17,058 bases of DNA from Pseudomonadota bacterium (GTDB lineage: Bacteria > Pseudomonadota > Alphaproteobacteria > Azospirillales > Azospirillaceae): positions 1 to 17,058 of the forward strand of contig JAEYOB010000133.1 in assembly GCA_023412175.1 (NCBI GenBank), given 5' to 3'. The notes under the pieces were generated by a model, which made no database searches, was not told where the DNA came from, and saw only the letters and a list, made by a program, of their open reading frames with translations. A program made the translations under genes and the position numbers. Each line of letters begins with the position of its first letter. Position 1 is the stretch's first letter. Positions 6,825-14,437 of this stretch are shown here, one piece after another.

Positions 6825-6876
6825 GGCGTCGATCCGGGAGAAGCGCTAAATCCTCTTGCGATCCGTTCCGTTACCG

Positions 6877-7434
6877 TCAACGGTCGCCGGTGTAGTGATC
6901 CGGCCACTCCTGGCGGACGGCCTCGCCGTCGCTGGCCAGCATGTGGCAGGAATCGAGCAGCACCGGGCGCTTGCCGTTTCCGAAGGTCACGTCGCCGCCC
7001 GCGTTCAGCACCGCCAGATACACGACCTGGAAGGCCGTCGTCGCCAGCGGGCCGAGCAGCTCGACGAGGTGGGTGCAGCCCTGCACGCCGCCCACGCGTT
7101 CCTTCACCGCCCGCCGCCAGCCCGCGCCGATCCGCAGTCCGACCAGGCGGTGGAAGTTCGGCGCGATGGCGCCGCAGGCCGCATACGGTCCACTGTCCGT
7201 GACCGCCTCGACTTCGTGGATGAGGAACGTGTCGTCGATGGCGAGGCGGATCCACATGTCGTGCATCGGCTCGCCGGCCGCGAGCACGCCGCGCTCTCCA
7301 AGGGACAGGGGACGGCTTCGCACGTCGGTGAGACGCCCCTCGATGTCCCAGAGCCCGTCGTCCCGCTGGAATCCCTGGCAGACGACGGTCCGGGTGTGGA
7401 CCGGCTGGCGGCCCTTTGGTGCTGACAGCGGCAT
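6877..7434 (-). CDS. DUF2889 family protein, last gene of the acyl-CoA operon
   Basis: A protein of 185 residues recognised as DUF2889, a family of unknown function. Family-like features are VHTRTVVCQGFQRDDGLW (12-29), DIEGRLTD (30-37), GEPMHDMWIRLAIDD (54-68), FHRLVGLRIGAGW (94-106), GGVQGCTHLVELLGPLATTA (115-134) and the ending LDSCHMLASDG with WPDHYTG. Cys19, His58, Cys120-Thr-His122 and Cys163-His164 are candidate metal or active-site residues; that is inference. There are no signal peptide or membrane segments. I chose ATG at 7434; a TTG at 7443 would add three residues. It follows the nitroreductase stop by 21 bases, so it very probably belongs to the fatty-acid-type operon. A role as thioesterase, binding or accessory protein is possible but unsupported by the sequence. 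Confidence 0.85.
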   Translation of the reverse strand: MPLSAPKGRQPVHTRTVVCQGFQRDDGLWDIEGRLTDVRSRPLSLGERGVLAAGEPMHDMWIRLAIDDTFLIHEVEAVTDSGPYAACGAIAPNFHRLVGLRIGAGWRRAVKERVGGVQGCTHLVELLGPLATTAFQVVYLAVLNAGGDVTFGNGKRPVLLDSCHMLASDGEAVRQEWPDHYTGDR

Positions 7435-7455
7435 GACGTGCAAAGCCTTTCTGGT

Positions 7456-8157
7456 TCAGGCGTCTTCCGCGTCGCAATCCGTATGGAAGCGCACGTAGTC
7501 CTGCAACGGGGCACGGTCGGTGACCAGCCGATTGACCGGTGCATCCGGATCGGCCCAGCCGATGGCCATGCCGCAGAACAGCATCTGCTCCTTCGGCAGG
7601 CCGAGGAACGCCTCCATGGTCCGGGGATAATGCGCCCACGCCTCCTGCGCGCAGCTGTCCAGACCGCGCGCCTTGAGCAGAAGCATGATCGTCTGGAGAT
7701 ACATGCCCAGATCGGCCCATTGCGGCGCGCCCATGGCGCGGTCGACGCAGCAGAACAGCCCGACCGGCGCGCCGAAGAGCTGGAAGTTCTCCCGTACCCG
7801 GTCCCAGCGGGCAGGCGTGTCCAAGCGGCCAATCCCGAGCAGGGCATACATGGCCTCGCCGCACTCGTACCGGCGCGTCCTGTAGGGTTCCTGCAGCGGG
7901 CGGGGATAGACCTCGTAATCGACGGGATCCTCCCGCGGCACCTCGCGCGCCCGCACCGCCATCAGCGCCTTGAGCTCGCGCAGCCGCGCGCCGGCGACGA
8001 CATGGACGTGCCAGGGCTGCAGGTTGCCGCCGGACGGCGCGCGGCTGGCCCGTTCCAGCACGTCGCGCAGGGTGTCGAGCGGCACCGGGCGCGGCAGGAA
8101 GGCGCGGATGGAGCGGCGCCCGGCGACGGCCTCGTCCACGGTCTGGAGCAGCGCCAT
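7456..8157 (-). CDS. FMN-dependent nitroreductase family protein
   Basis: 233 residues of the NAD(P)H:FMN nitroreductase fold. RRSIRAF at 14-20 supplies the Arg-Arg-Ser-x-Arg contact with the FMN phosphate, PSGGNLQPWHVHVV at 41-54 the second flavin and dimer segment. WADLGMYLQTIMLLLKARGLDSC is the usual central helix, and MLFCGMAIGWADPDAPVN matches the conserved GxAIGxPD-type strand near the end. These homodimers transfer hydride from NAD(P)H to nitro groups, quinones or conjugated double bonds. Substrates cannot be read from sequence. The ATG at 8157 is seven bases after the stop of the upstream crotonase and 21 bases separate it from the DUF2889 gene. Operon membership suggests it reduces an unsaturated or ring intermediate of the acid being degraded, or recycles a flavin cofactor; that is inference. 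Confidence 0.9.
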   Translation of the reverse strand: MALLQTVDEAVAGRRSIRAFLPRPVPLDTLRDVLERASRAPSGGNLQPWHVHVVAGARLRELKALMAVRAREVPREDPVDYEVYPRPLQEPYRTRRYECGEAMYALLGIGRLDTPARWDRVRENFQLFGAPVGLFCCVDRAMGAPQWADLGMYLQTIMLLLKARGLDSCAQEAWAHYPRTMEAFLGLPKEQMLFCGMAIGWADPDAPVNRLVTDRAPLQDYVRFHTDCDAEDA

Positions 8158-8164
8158 GGTCCGC

Positions 8165-8965
8165 TCAGGCTCCGGTGAAGTTCGGCGGGCGCTTCTCCAG
8201 GAAGGCGGCGACCGCCTCCTTATGGTCCTCGGTCGCGTGGGCCAGCGCCTGCATGGCGGCGGACATCTCCAGCAGCGTGTCGAGCTTCACCTTGCAGGCC
8301 TCGCGCAGCAGGCGGCGGGTCATGCGCACCACGTGCGGCGGGTTGGCGGCGATGCGCCGCGCCACCGCCTTGGCGCTTTCCAGCAGTTCGGCGTCGGGCA
8401 CCACCTGCGACACCAGCCCGCAGGCCAGCGCCTCGGCGGCATCGATGGTATCGCCGGTCAGCGCCAACTCGCTCGCCTTGGCGAAGCCGACCACGCGCGG
8501 CAGCAGCCATGCCCCGCCATCACCCGGAACGATGCCGACCTTGACGAAGCTTTCGGCGAAGCGCGCGCTCTCCCCGGCGATGCGGACGTCGCACATGCAG
8601 GCGAGGTCGCAGCCGGCGCCGATGGCTGGGCCGTTCACCGCGGCGACCACCGGCACCTCCATCGCCTCCATCAGCAGCGGGATGCGCTGGATGCCCAGGC
8701 GGTAGTTGCGCCGGGTCTGGGCCGGCAGCTTGTCGTTGATGCCGCCGGCCTCGCCCATGGCCTTGAGGTTGCCGCCGGTGGAGAAGGCCTTGCCCGCGCC
8801 GGTCAGGACGATGACGCGGGTGGACATGTCGGCGTCCAGGCGGGTCAGGGTGTCGATCAGCGCCTCGATCATCTCCGGGTCGGAGACCGGGTTGCGCTGC
8901 TCCGGCCGGTTCAGCGTCAGCGTGACGATGCCCGCGTCGCGGTCTTCGAGAATGAGGTCGGACAT
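8165..8965 (-). CDS. Crotonase-family enoyl-CoA hydratase/isomerase with an altered catalytic pair
   Basis: 266 residues with a crotonase fold. The oxyanion-hole loops are GKAFSTGGNLKAM (58-70) and NGPAIGAGCDLACMCD (111-126). Aligned by eye with rat mitochondrial hydratase, Glu144 falls on Phe140 (ARFAESFVKVG) while the Glu164 position is kept as Glu166 (GFAKASELALTG). An extra Asp149 lies in the GIVPGDGGAW loop, and Glu138 lies two residues before Phe140. A standard two-glutamate hydratase is therefore unlikely; an enoyl-CoA isomerase, a single-acid hydratase or a related lyase is more probable. The C-terminus FLEKRPPNFTGA is typical. GAAGG precedes the ATG at 8965. It sits 26 bases after an acyl-CoA dehydrogenase and seven before the nitroreductase. 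Confidence 0.9.
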   Translation of the reverse strand: MSDLILEDRDAGIVTLTLNRPEQRNPVSDPEMIEALIDTLTRLDADMSTRVIVLTGAGKAFSTGGNLKAMGEAGGINDKLPAQTRRNYRLGIQRIPLLMEAMEVPVVAAVNGPAIGAGCDLACMCDVRIAGESARFAESFVKVGIVPGDGGAWLLPRVVGFAKASELALTGDTIDAAEALACGLVSQVVPDAELLESAKAVARRIAANPPHVVRMTRRLLREACKVKLDTLLEMSAAMQALAHATEDHKEAVAAFLEKRPPNFTGA

Positions 8966-8991
8966 GGCTTGCCTTCTTGGATTGGGTCGGG

Positions 8992-10143
8992 TCAGCGCAG
9001 CCCGAGGCCGCGCGCGATGATGCCGCGCAGGATCTCCCGCGTCCCGCCGCGTAGCGAGAAGCACGGCGCGTCCATCAGCGTGCGGGCCAGCACGGCGGAG
9101 AACTCCCGCGTCGAGCGGGCATCGGGCTCGGCATCGACCAGTTGGCGGGCGATCTCGGGAATCTCCTGCTCGAAGACGGCGCCGAGATCCTTGACGAGGG
9201 ATGCCTGCAAGGTCGGGTTCTCGCCGGCCTGGAGCATGCCGGCGACGGAACGCGACAGCCGGCGCAGCACGATCAGGTGCGCGGTCAGCCGGCCGAGCGC
9301 GATGGCAGCAACATCGGACGGGGCGTCGCCCAGCACGCGCACCAGCTCGGTCAGCAGCGTCATGGAGGAGAGAAATCGCTCCGGCCCGCTGCGCTCGAAG
9401 GCCAGTTCGCTCATCACCTGCTTCCAGCCCTCGCCGCGGTTGCCGATGAGCGCGCTGTCGGGCAGGAACACGTCCTCGAACACCACCTCGTTGAAGTGGT
9501 GGGCGCCGGACATGTCGAGGATCGGGCGGATGGTGACGCCCGGCGTGTTCTTCAGGTCGACCAGAAGCTGGCTGGTGCCGTCCTGGCGGCTTTCGGTTCC
9601 GCCGTCGGTGCGGCAGAACAGGATCATGTAGTCGGCGTGGTGGGCGTAGGTCGTCCACAGCTTGGTGCCGTTGACGCGGTAACCGCCGTCCACCGGCAGC
9701 GCCCGCGTGCGCACCGCGGCGAGGTCGGAACCGGAGTCCGGCTCGCTCATGCCGATGCAGAAGGTGCACTCCCCGGCGGCGATGCGCGGCAGGATGGCCT
9801 GCCGCTGCTCCTCGGTGCCGCATTTCAGCAGCAGCGGGCCGCTCTGGCGGTCGGCGATCCAGTGCGCGGCGACGGGCGCGCCGGCGGCCAGCATCTCCTC
9901 CAGCACGACGTAGCGGTGCAGCGCGCTGCGCTCATGCCCGCCGTAGCGCTTGGGCCACGTCATGCCGATCCAGCCGCGCTCGCCCATCTTGCGGCTGAAG
10001 TCGGCGTCGAAGCCGTTCCAGGACTCGGCGCGCTTGCGCGGCGGGCGGTCAGCCAGTTCGGTTCTGAGGAACTCCCGCACTTCGGCGCGCAGCGCTTCCG
10101 CATCCGCATTGACGGGCGGGGCGGGAAAGGAAATCCGTTGCAT
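8992..10143 (-). CDS. Acyl-CoA dehydrogenase, large-subunit type
   Basis: 383 residues. It removes two hydrogens from an acyl-CoA with FAD, passing electrons to ETF. The middle-domain signature CIGMSEPDSGSDLAA (129-143) and KLWTTYAHHADYM (161-173) are clear. The catalytic base is not at the usual MCAD site: that motif reads LRGGTREILRGIIARGLGLR, with Gly before GT instead of Glu. Instead, Glu250-Arg251 in SELAFERSGPERF stands where isovaleryl- and long-chain acyl-CoA dehydrogenases carry their base. This pattern is shared by large subunits of heteromeric steroid-side-chain enzymes such as FadE26. It lies 13 bases after a shorter partner with no such base. GGAGAGACGGGAC precedes the ATG. I infer a two-subunit enzyme for a bulky or branched acid. 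Confidence 0.92.
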   Translation of the reverse strand: MQRISFPAPPVNADAEALRAEVREFLRTELADRPPRKRAESWNGFDADFSRKMGERGWIGMTWPKRYGGHERSALHRYVVLEEMLAAGAPVAAHWIADRQSGPLLLKCGTEEQRQAILPRIAAGECTFCIGMSEPDSGSDLAAVRTRALPVDGGYRVNGTKLWTTYAHHADYMILFCRTDGGTESRQDGTSQLLVDLKNTPGVTIRPILDMSGAHHFNEVVFEDVFLPDSALIGNRGEGWKQVMSELAFERSGPERFLSSMTLLTELVRVLGDAPSDVAAIALGRLTAHLIVLRRLSRSVAGMLQAGENPTLQASLVKDLGAVFEQEIPEIARQLVDAEPDARSTREFSAVLARTLMDAPCFSLRGGTREILRGIIARGLGLR

Positions 10144-10156
10144 GTCCCGTCTCTCC

Positions 10157-11218
10157 TCAGGCGGCGGTGATCAGAGGCCACAGGCCGTCGGCGCCGGCAG
10201 CGGCGACCTGATGGCCGATGACGCGGCTCCAGGCCGCCTCGTTGCCGAATTCTTCACGCCAGGCCCACAGCCGGCGGGTGAAATGGTGCAGCGTGTGCTC
10301 CTGGGTGAAGCCGATGGCGCCGTGCACCTGATGGGCTATGGAGCACGTCAGCCCGACTGCCTCGCCGCAGCAAACCTTGGCCGCCGCGATGGGCAGCAGG
10401 CGCACCCCGTCGGCCACCGCTTCTGCGGCGCCATCGGCCGCCGCTCCCGCGGCGGCGCTCTGGCCCGCCAGCACGGCGAGGTTCTGCTGGATTGCCTGGA
10501 ACTTGCCGATGGCGCGGCCGAACTGGATGCGTTCCTCGGCGTAACGGGTGGTCAGCTCCAGCACCCGGCCGATAGCACCGGCGAGGGCGAGGCTGCGCAG
10601 TGCCGCCCCGATGGCGTGCAGCGCCGCCGGATCGAGGCCGCCGGCCGCCGGGGCGATTTGCGCGGAGTCCAGCGTCGCGTCGATGCGCAACGTGTCGCGC
10701 GGCTCGCCGGCCAGATTGACCTCCGGCTCGGCGCTCCACTGGCCCGGATGGAGGGAGACGACATAGCCGGTGCCCTCGTGGACGGCCACCACGGCAAGGC
10801 CCGTGGCGACGCGCGCCCACGGTACGCGCCGGGCGGTGCCGGTCAACCGCCAGCCGCTGTCGGCGCGGGTCAGCTCCAGCCTATCGCTCGCATGCACCGG
10901 GACGACGCTCAGCGGCCCGCCCGGCACCTCCAGCCCGGCTTCGGCGAGCAGCTTCGCCGCCAGCATCGTCTCGGCCAGGGGCATTGGGGCAGCGTAGGCC
11001 CCGGCGATGCGGATAAGGCCGAGCGCCTCCACCGGGTCGATGCCGAAGCCGCCCGCCTCCTCCGGCACCAGGGCCAGGGGCAGGCCGAGTTCCTCGATGG
11101 CGCTCCAGGCGTCGGCAAGCCACTCACCGGCGTCGGCCCGGTGCAGGGCTTCGGGCGTGAAATGCTCGGCGAACAGCCGGTGCGCGGTGTCGGAGAGGAT
11201 GTGGCTGGTGTCGCTCAT
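10157..11218 (-). CDS. Acyl-CoA dehydrogenase, small-subunit type
   Basis: 353 residues, shorter and more divergent than its neighbours, like the small partners of paired dehydrogenases (FadE27-type). The N-terminal helical domain includes LGLPLALVPEEAGGFGIDPVE (44-64). The usual middle-domain signature with its SEP..GSD loop is not present. The C-terminal domain is conserved: RIQFGRAIGKFQAIQQ, AHQVHGAIGFTQEH and LHHFTRRLWAWREEFGNEAAW. At the position of the LCAD/IVD catalytic Glu it reads ALRSLALAG, with no acid, and no YEGT motif is visible. It may therefore contribute flavin or structure while the neighbour supplies the base. The gene is 13 bases from each flanking dehydrogenase gene, consistent with co-translation. 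The family is sure, the subunit role is inference. Confidence 0.9.
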   Translation of the reverse strand: MSDTSHILSDTAHRLFAEHFTPEALHRADAGEWLADAWSAIEELGLPLALVPEEAGGFGIDPVEALGLIRIAGAYAAPMPLAETMLAAKLLAEAGLEVPGGPLSVVPVHASDRLELTRADSGWRLTGTARRVPWARVATGLAVVAVHEGTGYVVSLHPGQWSAEPEVNLAGEPRDTLRIDATLDSAQIAPAAGGLDPAALHAIGAALRSLALAGAIGRVLELTTRYAEERIQFGRAIGKFQAIQQNLAVLAGQSAAAGAAADGAAEAVADGVRLLPIAAAKVCCGEAVGLTCSIAHQVHGAIGFTQEHTLHHFTRRLWAWREEFGNEAAWSRVIGHQVAAAGADGLWPLITAA

Positions 11219-11231
11219 GGGGCGGGTCCGA

Positions 11232-12395
11232 TCACTGGAACGTTTTGATGAGGTCGCGGGCGATCACCAGCTTCTGGACCTCGGAAGCGCCTTCGTAGAT
11301 CCGCATCGGGCGGACCTCTCGGTAGAGCTTCTCGACGACGCTGCCGCGAGTGACGCCGCCGCCGCCGAACAGCTGGACGGCGGCATCCACCACCACCTGG
11401 GCCGCCTCGGTCCCGACCAGCTTGGCCATGGAGACGTCCCGCGTGCAGCGCCCGCCGGTCACGTCCTTGGCCCAGGCGGCGCGGTAGACGCAGAGCGCAG
11501 CGGTCTCCAGCGTCGTCGCCATGTCGGCGAGCTTGGTCTGCACGCCCTCGATCTCGGCCATGGTCTTGCCGAACATGCGCCGGCTGGTGACGTGGCCGAG
11601 GCTTTCGTCCAGCGCGCGGCGCGCGGCGCCGATGGCGGCGGCGCCGACCGAGGCGCGGAAGATGTCGAAGGTCGCCATCGCCACTTTGAACCCTTGCCCC
11701 GGCGGGCCGACGATACGGTCGGCGCCGACACGCACGCGGTCGAGGGTCAGCGGCGCGGCCGGGTGCGGTGCCATGAAGTCGATGGCCGGCCCGGCGGTCA
11801 GGCCCGGCGTGTCGGCGTCAAGCAGGAAGGCGGTGAGCCCGCGTGCGCCCGGCGCTTCACCGGTGCGCGCCACCACCACGTAATGGTCGGCGAAGCCGGC
11901 ATTGGAGATGAAGGTCTTCTCGCCGGAAATCAGGTAGTCGCCGCCGTCGCGCACCGCGTTGGTCGTCAGGTTCGCCACGTCGGAGCCGGTTTCCGGCTCG
12001 GTCAGGGCGAAGGCGGCGATGGCCTCGCCCCGGCGCGCCGGCGGCAGGTAGCGTTCGCACAGCGCGGTGCTGCCGGTCTGCCAGAGCGCCGCCGTGCCGA
12101 TGCCCTGCATGACGAACACGGAATCCGCGATGTCGCCGTAGCGGTAGGCGAGGATCTCGCGCGCCAGACAGACCGAGCGCAGGTCGATACGCGCCTCGCC
12201 GCGCTCGGCGCCCAGCGGCACAACCACATCGAGCAGCCCGCAATCACCCATGGCGCGGGCGATCGTCCGGCTGATGCCGGCGAGGTCGGGGTTGCCCTCG
12301 TCCTCTTCCGGCAGGTCCAGGGTGAGGAGCCGTTCGGCGAAGGCGCGGTGGCGGTCCTCGAAGAAGGGGGTGTCCCAAAGCGGCCAGGATTTCAT
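11232..12395 (-). CDS. Acyl-CoA dehydrogenase, canonical catalytic type
   Basis: 387 residues, the normal length. Signature 1 is AFALTEPETGSDVANLTT with the following KTFISNAGFADHY, and RRMFGKTMAEIEGVQTKLADM is the flavin-contact helix. The catalytic base is the classical one: Glu368 in RIYEGASEVQKLVIARDL. The N-terminus (MKSWPLWDTPFFEDRHRAFAE) is typical of a subfamily found in aromatic and branched-acid clusters. It is probably a homotetramer, unlike the pair that follows. With three dehydrogenases in one operon, it may act on a different chain length or intermediate. The ATG at 12395 is 22 bases after the thiolase stop; the stop is 13 bases before the small-subunit gene. The substrate cannot be read from the sequence. 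Confidence 0.95.
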   Translation of the reverse strand: MKSWPLWDTPFFEDRHRAFAERLLTLDLPEEDEGNPDLAGISRTIARAMGDCGLLDVVVPLGAERGEARIDLRSVCLAREILAYRYGDIADSVFVMQGIGTAALWQTGSTALCERYLPPARRGEAIAAFALTEPETGSDVANLTTNAVRDGGDYLISGEKTFISNAGFADHYVVVARTGEAPGARGLTAFLLDADTPGLTAGPAIDFMAPHPAAPLTLDRVRVGADRIVGPPGQGFKVAMATFDIFRASVGAAAIGAARRALDESLGHVTSRRMFGKTMAEIEGVQTKLADMATTLETAALCVYRAAWAKDVTGGRCTRDVSMAKLVGTEAAQVVVDAAVQLFGGGGVTRGSVVEKLYREVRPMRIYEGASEVQKLVIARDLIKTFQ

Positions 12396-12417
12396 GGAAT
12401 GTCTCGTCCCTTCCTCG

Positions 12418-13593
12418 TCAACGCAGGCGCTCGATGATCGTCGCGGTGCCGAGACCGCCGGCGCAGCACATGGTCTGCAGGCCGAAGGTGGCGTCGCGGC
12501 GCTCCAGCTCGTGCAGCAGCGTCGTCATCAGCCGGGCGCCGCTGGCCCCCAGCGGGTGGCCGAGCGCGATGGCGCCACCGTTGACGTTGAGGCGGTCGGC
12601 CGGCGCGTCGAACTCGCGCTGCCAGATCAGCGGCACCGGCGCGAACGCCTCGTTGACCTCGTACAGGTCGATGTCGCCGAGCGTCAGGCCGCTGCGCTCC
12701 AGCACCCGCCGCGTCGCCGGCAGCGGGCCGGTCAGCATCAGCGTGGGATCCGCGCCGACGGTGGTGATCGCGCGGAACCGGGCGCGCGGCGTCAGGCCAT
12801 GCGCCTTGGCGACGTCCGCCGCCATCAGCAGCAGGGCCGCGGCGCCGTCGGCGATCTGCGACGAGTTGCCGGCGGTGACGCGCCCTCCGTCCGGGCGGAA
12901 GCTCGGCTTGAGGGTGGCGAGCTTCTCGCGGCTGGTGTCGCGGCGGATCGTCTCGTCGCGGGCGAACACCGCAGCGCCCTCAGGGGCGTCCTGTTCGCGC
13001 CAGTCGTCCACCGGGACCGGCACGATCTCGCGGTCGAAGCAGCCGTCGTCCGCGGCGGCGGCGGCCCGGCGGTGGCTCATGATGGCGTAGTCGTCGAGGG
13101 CATCGCGGGTCAGGCCGTAGTGGTCGGCTAGCCGCTCAGCCGCCTCGCCCTGCGAGATCTGCGGATGGGCCTCCAGCAGCTTCCAGCCGAACGGCTTGCC
13201 GTGGACGTCGCGGTTGCCACCCATGGGGACGCGGGTCATGCTCTCCACGCCGCCGGCCACCACCACATCGAACTCGCCGGACGCGATGGAACCGATGGCG
13301 GCGTGCACGGCGGCTTCGGACGAGCCGCACTTGCGGTCCACCGACATGCCGGGAATGCCGACCGGCCAACCGGCGCTGAGCAGGGAGGTGCGGGCCACGT
13401 TGGTGGACTGCTCGCCCACCTGGGTCACGCAGCCGAACACCACGTCGTCCACCAGTTCCGGCCCGATGCCGGCGCGCTGCGCCAGCGCCTGGAGCACCAC
13501 GGCCCCCAGATGGTCGGCGCGCACCGGGCCGAGCGAGCCGCGGAAACGGCCGATCGGCGTGCGGACGGCCTCTACGATCACAACCTCGCGCAT
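12418..13593 (-). CDS. Acetyl-CoA acyltransferase (thiolase)
   Basis: 391 residues. It cleaves 3-ketoacyl-CoA with CoA to release acetyl-CoA (or a related acyl-CoA), the last step of beta-oxidation. The nucleophile is Cys89 in MSVDRKCGSSEAAVHAA, the same number as in Zoogloea thiolase. His346 in NGGAIALGHPLGASGAR and Cys376 in TMCCAGGLGTATI complete the active site, and NEAFAPV is the usual third loop. The DRKCGSSEAAVH variant of the nucleophile motif is typical of thiolases near steroid or aromatic-acid genes rather than of biosynthetic PhaA. The first residues MREVVIVEAVRTPIGRFRGSL set the start at 13593. Gaps to neighbours are 17 and 22 bases. Whether it is degradative rests on context, which is strong here. 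Confidence 0.95.
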   Translation of the reverse strand: MREVVIVEAVRTPIGRFRGSLGPVRADHLGAVVLQALAQRAGIGPELVDDVVFGCVTQVGEQSTNVARTSLLSAGWPVGIPGMSVDRKCGSSEAAVHAAIGSIASGEFDVVVAGGVESMTRVPMGGNRDVHGKPFGWKLLEAHPQISQGEAAERLADHYGLTRDALDDYAIMSHRRAAAAADDGCFDREIVPVPVDDWREQDAPEGAAVFARDETIRRDTSREKLATLKPSFRPDGGRVTAGNSSQIADGAAALLLMAADVAKAHGLTPRARFRAITTVGADPTLMLTGPLPATRRVLERSGLTLGDIDLYEVNEAFAPVPLIWQREFDAPADRLNVNGGAIALGHPLGASGARLMTTLLHELERRDATFGLQTMCCAGGLGTATIIERLR

Positions 13594-13610
13594 AATCTGG
13601 GCTCCTTGGC

Positions 13611-14417
13611 TCAGCGGCCGGTGAAGACGGGGGGACGCTTCTCGCGGAAGGCGGCGGCCGCCTCCAGCCGGTCCTCGGTGGACAGCAGCAGCGTGAACAG
13701 GTTGCGCTCCAGCTCCAGCCCGGCCTTGAGGTCGAGGTCCATGCCGGCGCGCACCGCTTCCTTGACGTGGGCGGCGGCGACCGGCGGCTTGGCGGCGATG
13801 GCTTCGGCCAGCGCCATGGCCTGCTCCGCCAGCGCCTCGTGCGACGGGGCGAGGCGCGTCACCACGCCCAGGCGCAGGGCCTCCTCCGCGCCCAGCCGCT
13901 CGCCGGTCAGCATGAGGTCGAGCGCCCGTCCCATGCCGATCAGGCGGGGCAGGCGCTGGGTCCCGCCGGCGCCGGGGATCAGGCCGAGGTTCACCTCCGG
14001 CAGGCCGAACACGGCGTCGCTCGACGCGACGCGGATGTCGCAGGCCAGCGCGATCTCGAACCCGCCGCCGAGGCAGAAGCCGTGGACGGCGGCGACCACC
14101 GGCTTGGTCAGCGCGGCGATGGCGTCGGCGTAGGCCAGCTCCGGGTCGAGGCGGCGGGCGGCCACCAAGGAGTCCACCGGGCGGAACTCCTTGATGTCGG
14201 CGCCGACGCAGAACCCGCGCGGGCCGGCGGCGCGCAGCAGGACGGCACGGATGGCGGCGTCCGCCTGCGCCTCGCGGCAGGCCCGCGTCAGGCCGCTGCG
14301 GACGGCGTTGTTGATGGCGTTGAGCGCGTCGGGGCGGTTGAGCGTGATCACGCCCACGGGGCCCCGCCGCTCCAGGAGCACCGCCGGTTCGGTCGCGGCT
14401 TGCTGTTCGTCGGCCAT
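13611..14417 (-). CDS. Enoyl-CoA hydratase (crotonase family)
   Basis: 268 residues. It adds water to a 2-enoyl-CoA, giving 3-hydroxyacyl-CoA. The oxyanion loops are GFCVGADIKEF (68-78) and HGFCLGGGFEIALACDIRV (112-130). The catalytic loop FGLPEVNLGLIPGAGGTQRL carries Glu141 at the rat Glu144 position. The second acid is unusual: GMGRALDLMLTG has Asp167 where rat hydratase has Glu164. Hydration may still proceed with Asp, or the protein may favour isomerisation. The C-terminus FREKRPPVFTGR is typical. I chose ATG at 14417, preceded by GAGAGG, because a much longer open frame upstream is Arg/Ala-rich and only shadows the dehydrogenase gene. It lies 20 bases after that gene and 17 before the thiolase. 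Confidence 0.94.
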   Translation of the reverse strand: MADEQQAATEPAVLLERRGPVGVITLNRPDALNAINNAVRSGLTRACREAQADAAIRAVLLRAAGPRGFCVGADIKEFRPVDSLVAARRLDPELAYADAIAALTKPVVAAVHGFCLGGGFEIALACDIRVASSDAVFGLPEVNLGLIPGAGGTQRLPRLIGMGRALDLMLTGERLGAEEALRLGVVTRLAPSHEALAEQAMALAEAIAAKPPVAAAHVKEAVRAGMDLDLKAGLELERNLFTLLLSTEDRLEAAAAFREKRPPVFTGR

Positions 14418-14437
14418 GGTTCCTCTCCAGCCGGGGG

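Noticed and set aside
6554..6849. Plus-strand open frame starting MMGSDQHSNEDNGG, with GGAGGG upstream
   Set aside because: The ribosome-like site is suggestive, but the product is low-complexity, third-position bias is weaker than in neighbours, and it runs into the likely terminator hairpin.
7970..9631. 553-residue plus-strand open frame
   Set aside because: It runs antisense to a nitroreductase, a crotonase and an acyl-CoA dehydrogenase and resembles no family.
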